Source: Xanthomonas sontii (lineage in GTDB: Bacteria > Pseudomonadota > Gammaproteobacteria > Xanthomonadales > Xanthomonadaceae). Taken from it: a stretch of DNA of 64,000 nt. Made by a program: the position numbers and the translations under genes. Location of the stretch: NCBI RefSeq assembly GCF_040529055.1, contig NZ_CP132342.1, positions 4,090,001 through 4,154,000 on the forward strand, given 5' to 3'. Numbering within the stretch: position 1 is the first letter of the stretch; each line of letters opens with the position of its first letter. Below are positions 56,504 through 62,871 of the stretch, one piece after another. Under the pieces are notes generated by a model that saw nothing but the letters and a program-made list of their open reading frames with translations, did no database searches and was not told the DNA's origin.

Positions 56504-58075
56504 ATGACGACCATTCGACTTCAGACCAATCAGCACCGCCTGATCGCCAACCTGCGGCATGCCTTCAACCAGCGCTCGATGCTGGGAGAACTGCTCCAGA
56601 ACGCCCGCCGCGCCCAGGCGAGCGAGATCCGTGTCTACGTCACCGACGACTGCATTGCCGTCCACGACAATGGCAGCGGCATCGAAGACCTCCAATCGCT
56701 CATCCACATCGCCGAATCAGGCTGGAAGGCATCCATCCGAGAGCGTGAGAACGCCTTCGGCATGGGAGCGCTCGCCACGCTGTACTTCGGCGAACGGCTG
56801 ATGGTGCGGTCACGCGACAAGACCTTTTCCGCACGAACCGCCGATATCCTTGCCGGAGAGCCGATCGAGGTTCTCCCGGCAGATGGCGCCTGGCAGGGCA
56901 CGCAGATCCAGCTCGACGGCGTACGCTCACCAGATCGCCACGTCTTTCTGCCGGACTGGGTGCGCTCGGAAATGCGGCGACTGTGCGAGGCATTCCCGGT
57001 CAGCGTGTACGTCAATGATGTCGAAGTCCCCAGGCCCCTGGCAAAGCCCAATCTTCGATGGCGTGAAACGTCCATGGGCAAGGTATTGATCGACCTGCAT
57101 GGCGCCACGAACCAGTGGCGATGCTTCCTTCAGGGGCTGCCTATCCAAGCAGGAAGTTCGCATGCGCCGAAGCAGGTGGTCCTGCTTCCCGACGACATGG
57201 TCGCCAAGCTCCCTGATCGCCAGCATCTGCTCAACGAAACCAGCGATATTCCTCGTATCCAGGCGGCTGTGAATCAAGCCTACCGCCAAGCCTTGATGGA
57301 CGCGAAGGCCGAACTCGCCGGTCACGAGTTCGCCGAGTGGTATGCCGACGCATGCGTCATTTCCTCCAACGCCGACCTCCTCAACGATGTTCCCTTCGTG
57401 CCGCGTGCCTGGTTTCGCAACTGGAAAGATCAGCCAGCCGGGGTTTGCCGGTATTGGGAACATTACGGTGACGATGGGGTGACTTCCGCAGAGGCCATGT
57501 CGGAAGCCGGGGTCTGGCGGATCGAAGACGATGATGGCGATGTGCTTTTGTCTGAGGTGTACCTGCAGGCGGCGGACGCCTATTTGCTGGAACAACTCAA
57601 CCTGGATGCAGGTCACTGGCTTCTTCGTCTGGCACGTCCGCTCAGCGCGGAACAGATCGCGGTCAACGTCGGTGCATCACGGCATCGGGTTGAGCATCCA
57701 GGCTTGGCCGACTGGGAGGTCGCGCTGGAGCTCGTCAACTCGCTGCAGGTCGGGCTTCTCGAAGGCAGCAAGCTCTACGATGTCCCAGCCCTCCGCAAGG
57801 ATGGCACGCTGTACGTCACCACGGAGGCAGGCAGCGTCACGCGCCTGGTCAGCGACTACACCGTGGACGATCGTTACGACGAGGAGCTCGAAGACGACGA
57901 TGAAGAGACCATCCGGACCTTCATCGCCGTGGGCAGTTCCTCGTCGCCGCACCATGTGGTCGAAGCCTTGCTTCCTGACGCGCTGCGCTTCAAAGCCCAG
58001 GCCAAACTGGCAGGTGCCAGCGTGAGGCTCGCCTTCGATGCGGAAGGCAAGTTGGCATCGGTCACCTCCTCCTAG
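56504..58075 (+). CDS. GHKL (HSP90-like) ATPase of an ICE
   Basis: The 523-residue protein has an N-terminal Bergerat ATP-binding fold: N-box GELLQNARRA with Glu29 and Asn33, G1 box VHDNGSGI with Asp55, and G2 box FGMGAL (85-90). A transducer-like domain follows (to about 260), then a C-terminal part rich in acidic residues (YDEELEDDDEETIRTF). GHKL proteins include HSP90, MutL, gyrase and MORC-type proteins. This ICE family member has no known role; DNA remodelling or stress protection are options. AAGGAG precedes the ATG. Confidence 0.8.
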   Translation: MTTIRLQTNQHRLIANLRHAFNQRSMLGELLQNARRAQASEIRVYVTDDCIAVHDNGSGIEDLQSLIHIAESGWKASIRERENAFGMGALATLYFGERLMVRSRDKTFSARTADILAGEPIEVLPADGAWQGTQIQLDGVRSPDRHVFLPDWVRSEMRRLCEAFPVSVYVNDVEVPRPLAKPNLRWRETSMGKVLIDLHGATNQWRCFLQGLPIQAGSSHAPKQVVLLPDDMVAKLPDRQHLLNETSDIPRIQAAVNQAYRQALMDAKAELAGHEFAEWYADACVISSNADLLNDVPFVPRAWFRNWKDQPAGVCRYWEHYGDDGVTSAEAMSEAGVWRIEDDDGDVLLSEVYLQAADAYLLEQLNLDAGHWLLRLARPLSAEQIAVNVGASRHRVEHPGLADWEVALELVNSLQVGLLEGSKLYDVPALRKDGTLYVTTEAGSVTRLVSDYTVDDRYDEELEDDDEETIRTFIAVGSSSSPHHVVEALLPDALRFKAQAKLAGASVRLAFDAEGKLASVTSS

Positions 58076-58100
58076 CTGTCGATCCATAACCACGCCACGC

Positions 58101-58131
58101 AGGCCCCGCACTCCGATGCGGGGCCTTTTTT
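58101..58131 (+). terminator. terminator after the GHKL gene
   Basis: AGGCCCCGCA-CTCCGA-TGCGGGGCCT is a perfect 10-bp stem followed by TTTTT. It is nearly identical to the terminator after higA (59083-59112), part of a shared module boundary. Confidence 0.9.
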
Positions 58132-58209
58132 TGCCCGGAATGCGGTACAGGGCCGCATCGGATTGGACGACCACTGCCCGGCATCAGGGCGGGATGCTGG
58201 ACGCCTGTG

Positions 58210-58308
58210 TAGCTGACGCCGTCAGCGCCATGCCAGCAGCCTGGATCTCAGGGCTGCAGCGGGATTCGTCCCGCGCGATCCACCAGTCCGCCTCGCATCG
58301 GTCCGCGG
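58210..58308 (+). ncRNA. three-hairpin structured RNA element, copy B
   Basis: Stem 1 is GCTGAC-GCC-GTCAGC (58212-58226), stem 2 GCAGCC-N10-GGCTGC (58236-58257) and stem 3 GCGGGA-TTCG-TCCCGC (58259-58274). The conserved tail ends in CTCGCATC. It lies 107 nt upstream of a short leader frame and 166 nt upstream of higB. Confidence 0.75.
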
Positions 58309-58415
58309 ACAGGCGCTCTGGCAGCGTCGATGCCACATCTCAGCCGGGCCAATCGACCCGATCCGTCCATTCCGCAAGTGTTCACAGGAAAGCCTTCTTC
58401 ACAGGAGAACCACCC

Positions 58416-58478
58416 ATGCCCCTCCAACTGCAACCCTTGCAGGGTGTAAGGCATCACCTTACACTTCGTCCGTCGTGA
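58416..58478 (+). CDS. 20-codon leader frame overlapping higB
   Basis: A strong ribosome site (CAGGAGAACC) leads to ATG at 58416, encoding MPLQLQPLQGVRHHLTLRPS. The stop TGA overlaps the higB GTG (GTGA at 58475-58478). The frame also spans the operator palindrome. It may couple translation into higB, or be the 5' remnant of an ICE gene replaced by higBA. Confidence 0.5.
   Translation: MPLQLQPLQGVRHHLTLRPS
58444..58464. promoter_or_regulatory. higBA operator palindrome
   Basis: GTGTAAGG-CATCA-CCTTACAC is a perfect 8-bp dyad with a 5-nt spacer, 10 bp before the higB start. HigA-type antitoxins repress their own operon at such sites, so this is the likely operator. Confidence 0.75.
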
Positions 58479-58753
58479 TCCGGTCCTTCCGGCACAAGGG
58501 ACTTCGGGCACTGCACCAGCGAGGAGATGCGTCCGGCGTTCGCGCCGATCACGTCGCCCGCCTGCGGCGCCTCCTAGCATCCCTAGACGTCGCCAGAATC
58601 CCGTCCGACATGGATCGTCCCGGCAACCGGCTGCATCCCTTGAAGGGGAAGCTCGCCGGCCACTGGTCGGTCAGCGTCTCCGGTAACTGGCGCGTGATTT
58701 TTCGCTTCGACAGCTCCGACGTGGAGTTGGTCGATTACCTTGACTATCACTGA
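58475..58753 (+). CDS. higB: HigB-type toxin (RelE/ParE superfamily)
   Basis: The 92-residue protein starts MIRSFRHKGLRALHQRGD with GTG as start codon. DRPGNRLHPLKGKLAGHWSV and SVSGNWRVIFRF carry the basic and aromatic residues of HigB ribosome-dependent mRNA endonucleases. The toxin precedes the antitoxin, as is usual for higBA. It is translated just downstream of the leader frame. Confidence 0.92.
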   Translation: MIRSFRHKGLRALHQRGDASGVRADHVARLRRLLASLDVARIPSDMDRPGNRLHPLKGKLAGHWSVSVSGNWRVIFRFDSSDVELVDYLDYH

Positions 58754-58766
58754 GCAGGAGGCCTTC

Positions 58767-59051
58767 GTGGCTATGCACAATCCTCCCCATCCGGGTGAAG
58801 CGTTGCGCGAAGACGTGCTTCCCGCAGCCCGTCTGTCGGTGTCGGCCCTGGCCCGGCACATCTGCTATTCCCGCGGGCAGCTCTCCACGGTGCTGAACGG
58901 CCGGGCGGCCATCAGCGCGGACCTCGCCCACCGGCTCGAACTGGCGGGCCTGGGCAGCGCCCGTCAATACCTGGCCGAACAGGCGGCCTACGACCTATGG
59001 CAGGCCGAACACCGCGAGCACCCCCACATCACGCGGTTGCAACCGGCCTAG
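58767..59051 (+). CDS. higA: HigA-type antitoxin (XRE HTH)
   Basis: About 94 residues. MHNPPHPGEALREDVLPAAR is followed by an HTH (SVSALARHICYSRGQLSTVL) and NGRAAISADLAHRLE, the HigA signature. AGGAGG lies 5 nt before a GTG at 58767; the ATG at 58773 and a TTG at 58740 are alternatives. It neutralises HigB and should repress from the palindrome upstream. A strong terminator follows. Confidence 0.92.
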   Translation: MAMHNPPHPGEALREDVLPAARLSVSALARHICYSRGQLSTVLNGRAAISADLAHRLELAGLGSARQYLAEQAAYDLWQAEHREHPHITRLQPA

Positions 59052-59082
59052 TTTCTCTCCGCAAGTTCTACCCGCCCACCCC

Positions 59083-59112
59083 AAGCCCCGCATTCCGATG
59101 CGGGGCTTTTTT
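59083..59112 (+). terminator. terminator after higA
   Basis: AAGCCCCGCA-TTCCGA-TGCGGGGCTT has a perfect 10-bp stem followed by TTTTTT. It is a close copy of the one at 58101-58131. Confidence 0.9.
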
Positions 59113-59191
59113 TTGCCCGCAATACGGTCTGCGGCCGCATCGGATTGGCGGACCACCGCCGGGCATCGGGGCGGGATGCTGGACGCATGTG

Positions 59192-59290
59192 TAGCTGACG
59201 CCGTCAGCGCCATGCCAGCAGCCTGGATCTCAGGGCTGCCGCGGGACACATCCCGCGCGATCCACCAGTCCGCTTCGCATCGGTCCGCGG
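59192..59290 (+). ncRNA. three-hairpin structured RNA element, copy C
   Basis: Stem 1 is GCTGAC-GCC-GTCAGC (59194-59208), stem 2 GCAGCC-N10-GGCTGC (59218-59239) and stem 3 GCGGGA-CACA-TCCCGC (59241-59256), followed by the same tail. It is about 90% identical to copy B over roughly 150 bp, with the stem 3 loop changed. It lies 100 nt before the gene at 59391. Confidence 0.75.
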
Positions 59291-59390
59291 ACGAGCGCCC
59301 TCGTGGCGTCGATGCACTTTCATCCACGTCCTGCGGGAGCCTCTGCCCGCACTGGGCCGTGGCGCCTCGCGCATCCATAAGGATCTGCCC

Positions 59391-59603
59391 ATGCCAACGC
59401 CATCTGTCGTCGGCCACCTGGCCCTGCACTACGCCGGCAAGTTGCTGCCCCTGGAGGTGCTGCACAGCGCCGCCGGCCATTACATCGGCACGCGCGACCT
59501 CGACGGTCCCGTATCCCGTGAATCGAGCGAGTACTTCCGCAGCGAAAAAGCAGCCCAGCGCGCCCTGGAGCGCGGTGGATGGTCCCAGTTGCCCAACCCC
59601 TGA
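59391..59603 (+). CDS. small ICE protein of unknown function
   Basis: The 70-residue protein starts MPTPSVVGHLALHYAGKLLP and ends RSEKAAQRALERGGWSQLPN. AAGGA lies upstream of the ATG. The length, charge pattern and position 20 bp before the next gene suggest a real small protein of the ICE accessory module. I do not recognise the family. Confidence 0.65.
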   Translation: MPTPSVVGHLALHYAGKLLPLEVLHSAAGHYIGTRDLDGPVSRESSEYFRSEKAAQRALERGGWSQLPNP

Positions 59604-59622
59604 TCCCGTGAAGGATTCCATC

Positions 59623-60015
59623 ATGAACCTGACTCTTCCCCCGGAGGTGGCCGATCTGTTCGTGCGCGAACAGATCCACTTCGCTGCTGCACCTGAAGCG
59701 TTCTTCCAAGCCTGGAAGCGCGGTGTCGAGATTGCCGGTCCCGAGTGGTTCGGCGACGGCACGATGGAAGGGATGCGCAAGGCCACGAGCAAGTGGGACC
59801 TGCGGCCCAACCTGCTTGCCATCGGCGAAGCACTGCGCGTGCTGAGCAGCGGCCAGCGGATGTTTCTTTCCGCCATGGTGAGCTTCTACAACGCTCGCGA
59901 AGGTGCAGCCATGCTGCGCCAATGCCGGTTCGAGGGCCTCGCCGATTTCGGGGGACTCGATCTGCAAAGCAGACAGGTCATCGCCGATCTGCTGCTGAAC
60001 TACGTGGGCTGGTAA
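59623..60015 (+). CDS. ICE accessory protein of unknown function
   Basis: The 130-residue helical protein contains PPEVADLFVREQIHFAAAPE, WFGDGTMEGMRKATSKWDLR and ISLRVL-type segments such as LLAIGEALRVLSSGQRMFLS. AAGGA precedes the ATG. The motif LRPNLLAIGEALRVLSSG, repeated in style by SLALIPSPDTLTPIGEVLQV in the gene at 61770, and the shared RFEG..F (QCRFEGLADFGGL; IRFEGSCRFDKL) suggest the two are distant relatives. Function unknown. It shares a transcript with the gene at 59391. Confidence 0.72.
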   Translation: MNLTLPPEVADLFVREQIHFAAAPEAFFQAWKRGVEIAGPEWFGDGTMEGMRKATSKWDLRPNLLAIGEALRVLSSGQRMFLSAMVSFYNAREGAAMLRQCRFEGLADFGGLDLQSRQVIADLLLNYVGW

Positions 60016-60085
60016 GTCCACGCCGGCCAGGGTCCTGGCCACGAGGAACCTCCACGGCTCGCCGTGCGGTCCTCGCCTTCCTCAC

Positions 60086-60109
60086 CGGGCGCCCTGTGCG
60101 CCCGTTTTT
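60086..60109 (+). terminator. terminator after the gene at 59623
   Basis: CGGGCGC-CCTGT-GCGCCCG is followed by TTTTT, a clean intrinsic terminator. Confidence 0.88.
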
Positions 60110-60174
60110 CTGTCCACCCACAAGGGAGCCTTTCCCTTGAGGGAAGCCCCTTGTGCTTCATCAAGGAGCTTTCC

Positions 60175-60972
60175 ATGGATCCCACCATTCTTCGCGCCCA
60201 GATGCCCGCCCTGGTGCGGTCACATATCCCCTCGAACGTGCGCAGGTTCACCTACTGCATCCTCGACGGCGTGCCGAGGCCCTCTTCCCTCGGCATCACC
60301 TTCGATCCCACACCATTCGAAGGCAAGGTCGTCGCCAAGACGGCCGAGGCCATCGTCGTTAAGACGGGCCGCGCCGAGTTCGCCGTACTGGACCGGTCGC
60401 TGGTCACCAAGGACCCCGACGAGGGCGCCAATGTGCTGGTCGAGCCGTACGCAAGGCGCCGGTTCGACGGCCTGCGTGCGGATACACCGGAGCGGCGGAC
60501 GGAACGGACGGCGGACGGCACCGAGTTCGTCTCGGAAACGATGGTGCTCGGCATCGCCCACGCCAGGCTGCCCATCCCGAAACCACAATGCCCCGAGCTC
60601 GCCGCACTGATCGAACAACTGGAGGAGCTTCCGGCGCCTGACGGCTTCCGCCGCATCACGCACATGCTCGTCGATGCAGGTGCCAAGGTTTTCAGTTGGG
60701 TGGACCCGAAGCCGTCGGACATCTGCAAGACGCCTCCGACCATCACCTTCACGGTCTCGGCGGCGAAGTTCGATGGCGGCCTGCGCATCCTGTACGACCG
60801 CGGCGCAGACGCCTACGTGATCGAGTTTCTTCCCGTGGGCCAGCCCATTGACCGTGTCGAAGACGTGTACTTCGAAGAGCTCGGAAGCGTACTGGAATCG
60901 CGCCTCGACGATGGCAGTTGGCGTCGCATCCGCGTCACACCGCTGCCAGCGAGGACGTGCTCATCGGCGTGA
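60175..60972 (+). CDS. ICE protein of unknown function (265 residues)
   Basis: The protein starts MDPTILRAQMPALVRSHIPS. The first half is beta-rich (GITFDPTPFEGKVVAKTAEA, IVVKTGRAEFAVLDRSLV) and the second has PKPSDICKTPPTITFTVSAA and LEELPAPDGFRRITHMLVDA. There is no nucleotide-binding motif or membrane segment. AAGGAG precedes the ATG. It is downstream of a terminator, so it has its own promoter. In similar ICEs this kind of gene sits in the same accessory block. Family not recognised. Confidence 0.72.
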   Translation: MDPTILRAQMPALVRSHIPSNVRRFTYCILDGVPRPSSLGITFDPTPFEGKVVAKTAEAIVVKTGRAEFAVLDRSLVTKDPDEGANVLVEPYARRRFDGLRADTPERRTERTADGTEFVSETMVLGIAHARLPIPKPQCPELAALIEQLEELPAPDGFRRITHMLVDAGAKVFSWVDPKPSDICKTPPTITFTVSAAKFDGGLRILYDRGADAYVIEFLPVGQPIDRVEDVYFEELGSVLESRLDDGSWRRIRVTPLPARTCSSA

Positions 60973-61021
60973 AGCATCGGATCAACGTTAGCTTTTCAAA
61001 TTCGCTTTTCAGAAGAACATC

Positions 61022-61384
61022 ATGTCTCTTCGTTTCAAGGGCGCCGATCTGCGCCTCGTGCTCGCGGAAGCCGCCGCTCAACGCTGCAAGATCGTCTTGG
61101 TGAAGGACCACGGCGTGTACTGGCTCGCCGCGCGCGGTGCTCGCACCAGCGATGGCCGCCAGAAGCTGATCGCGTACGCGGTGGGCTGCAATCCGAACAC
61201 CGACCCGTTCGATGACTGGTGGCACACGGCGAATGTTGAACTAGGCGGCGACGACTTCGCTGAGCACATCGACCCGGACGATGGTGTGTTCGCAAAGGTT
61301 CTGGCCGGCGGGTATGACCTCGAACTGTCTGCCACACCCGAGCAGCTCACGATGCTGGCCGTTCTCTCCGAAGGCACGCACTGA
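61022..61384 (+). CDS. DUF3085-like protein, paralogue 1
   Basis: The 120-residue protein begins MSLRFKGADLRLVLAEAAAQ and contains KDHGVYWLAARGARTSDGRQ, LIAYAVGCNPNTDPFDDWW and VFAKVLAGGYDLELSATPEQ. It is clearly related to the gene at 62458 (MPLRFRGVELRPVLAEAIRE; YALGCDPRVNAFEHWW). I believe this is the DUF3085 family, known mainly from ICEs and plasmids. Role unknown. The ribosome site is weak (GAAGAA). A strong terminator follows. Confidence 0.75.
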   Translation: MSLRFKGADLRLVLAEAAAQRCKIVLVKDHGVYWLAARGARTSDGRQKLIAYAVGCNPNTDPFDDWWHTANVELGGDDFAEHIDPDDGVFAKVLAGGYDLELSATPEQLTMLAVLSEGTH

Positions 61385-61400
61385 GTTCGCTCTGCCTCCC

Positions 61401-61425
61401 AGCCCCCGCCAAGCGGGGGCTTTTT
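61401..61425 (+). terminator. terminator after DUF3085-like paralogue 1
   Basis: AGCCCCCGC-CAA-GCGGGGGCT is followed by TTTT. It is near-identical to the one at 62843-62870. Confidence 0.9.
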
Positions 61426-61503
61426 CTTTGCGGCAATGCGGCTGCCGGTCGATCGCGTTGAGGCTGGCTCGCCGACGCGATCCGCAGGACGCTCCGTGCA
61501 TGC

Positions 61504-61605
61504 CTGCCGACAGATGTCGGCGACATGCCCGGCAACCCCCGGTCTTCGAGGTTGCGCGTAGCGCCCGCTGCGTGGCCGGACCAGTTCGCTTCGCATCACT
61601 TCGCG
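61504..61605 (+). ncRNA. three-hairpin structured RNA element, copy D (divergent)
   Basis: Stem 1 is GCCGAC-AGAT-GTCGGC (61506-61521), stem 2 GCAACC-N12-GGTTGC (61532-61555) and stem 3 GCGTAGC-GCCC-GCTGCGT (61556-61573, with two G-T pairs). The tail CCAGTTCGCTTCGCATC follows. Compared with copies A-C, stems 1 and 2 change on both sides (GCTGAC to GCCGAC; GCAGCC to GCAACC) with pairing kept. It lies 164 nt before the gene at 61770. Confidence 0.72.
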
Positions 61606-61769
61606 AACGGCCTCCGATTCCTCGGGGGCGCATGCATCTTTCCACTCAACCCAGCGCGGGGCTTTGCACCTTTTCCCGCTCGACGGGCCGGTGTGCCCCG
61701 ATTCCAGTCCACCTCGCGGATAGCCATGTCCGCAGGGGCTGGCTCCGCGATCCTTCCAGGAGCCACGCT

Positions 61770-62456
61770 ATGGCGAACAACTACTACGAGGCCACCGGTG
61801 TCCTCGTTCTCAACCAAGTTACTCCGGTCATCCGTGCGCTGTTCAGCGAGTTCCGGCTGGATGCCGATTATCCCGGCAACGGCGAGGCGTACATCGCCCT
61901 CCGGTCCGACAGTTCCCCCAACTGGGACGATCTGCGCGAGACGCTGACCGACCTGGCAAGGTCGCTCGCCCTCATCCCATCACCGGACACCCTCACGCCG
62001 ATCGGTGAGGTGCTGCAGGTGCTCAGCGACCACTTCTGCGCCGACGGCAACACGGCGCTGGATTCCATGATCCAGCGGGACGACTTCGGGGACGCCGCCG
62101 ATCTGAAGGACCTGTTCCTGCTCGCCACGTGCTTCGATGACGGGCACCACCTTCGTGAGATCCGCTTCGAAGGCAGCTGCCGGTTCGACAAGCTTCGTCT
62201 GTTCGAGTTCGGTGGCGCGGGCCACTACATGAGCCGCGAGTTCGCATTGGACAGTGCGTCCAGCGACGCACTGCAACTAGGCCCTCTGATCCGCAGCGCC
62301 CTGTCGAGCAAAGACTTCGCCAGCGCAGGGATCATCGTTGCGCGCGAAGCGCTGCGGCTACTTGCCGGCATCCGAGACGCGGTCCAGCGCGATCAGGTGC
62401 AGCGCGCCGCCATCTGGAAGTTGCTGGAAGACCTCGTTGACCGGGGAGAGGAATGA
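61770..62456 (+). CDS. ICE accessory protein of unknown function (228 residues)
   Basis: The protein starts MANNYYEATGVLVLNQVTPV and contains ALFSEFRLDADYPGNGEAYI, DLARSLALIPSPDTLTPIGE and LFEFGGAGHYMSREFALDSA, with a helical C-terminus (RDAVQRDQVQRAAIWKLLED). CCAGGAGCC precedes the ATG. The layout hints at a relationship with the shorter gene at 59623. It is followed 1 bp after its stop by DUF3085-like paralogue 2, so they are cotranscribed. Function unknown. Confidence 0.75.
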   Translation: MANNYYEATGVLVLNQVTPVIRALFSEFRLDADYPGNGEAYIALRSDSSPNWDDLRETLTDLARSLALIPSPDTLTPIGEVLQVLSDHFCADGNTALDSMIQRDDFGDAADLKDLFLLATCFDDGHHLREIRFEGSCRFDKLRLFEFGGAGHYMSREFALDSASSDALQLGPLIRSALSSKDFASAGIIVAREALRLLAGIRDAVQRDQVQRAAIWKLLEDLVDRGEE

Positions 62457-62457
62457 C

Positions 62458-62826
62458 ATGCCTCTTCGCTTCCGAGGCGTCGAGCTGCGCCCAGTCCTCG
62501 CCGAAGCCATCCGGGAGCGCTGCCCGGTCGTCCTGCAGCGGGGTGACGGCGTGTACTGGCATGCCGCATGCAGTCCGCCGCACTCTCGCGGATACCTCAC
62601 TCCGATCGCGTACGCGCTTGGCTGCGACCCGCGGGTGAATGCTTTCGAGCACTGGTGGGGGCGGGCCTGCGACACACTGGGCGCCGCCCCCGTCTGCAGG
62701 GCGTTCGCCCCCCGAAATGCCGTATTTGCATGCATCCTGTACGGCAATTTCGATCTGGAGTTGTCGGCGGAGCCCAGCCCGCTGACGGTACGACCTGTCC
62801 CGGCAGGCACGCTGTTTCACCACTGA
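62458..62826 (+). CDS. DUF3085-like protein, paralogue 2
   Basis: The 122-residue protein starts MPLRFRGVELRPVLAEAIRE and contains RGDGVYWHAACSPPHSRGYL, PIAYALGCDPRVNAFEHWWG and VFACILYGNFDLELSAEPSP. It aligns with the gene at 61022 over its full length at perhaps 45-50% identity. The acidic GDDF region of paralogue 1 is replaced by AAPVCRAF, so the two have diverged in the middle. A strong terminator follows. Confidence 0.75.
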   Translation: MPLRFRGVELRPVLAEAIRERCPVVLQRGDGVYWHAACSPPHSRGYLTPIAYALGCDPRVNAFEHWWGRACDTLGAAPVCRAFAPRNAVFACILYGNFDLELSAEPSPLTVRPVPAGTLFHH

Positions 62827-62842
62827 GCCTCATCTGGTCCCC

Positions 62843-62870
62843 AGCCCCCGCCATACGGGGGCTTTTTTTT
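62843..62870 (+). terminator. terminator after DUF3085-like paralogue 2
   Basis: AGCCCCCG-CCATA-CGGGGGCT is followed by eight T. It marks the end of the accessory module before the ISL3 element. Confidence 0.9.
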
Positions 62871-62871
62871 G

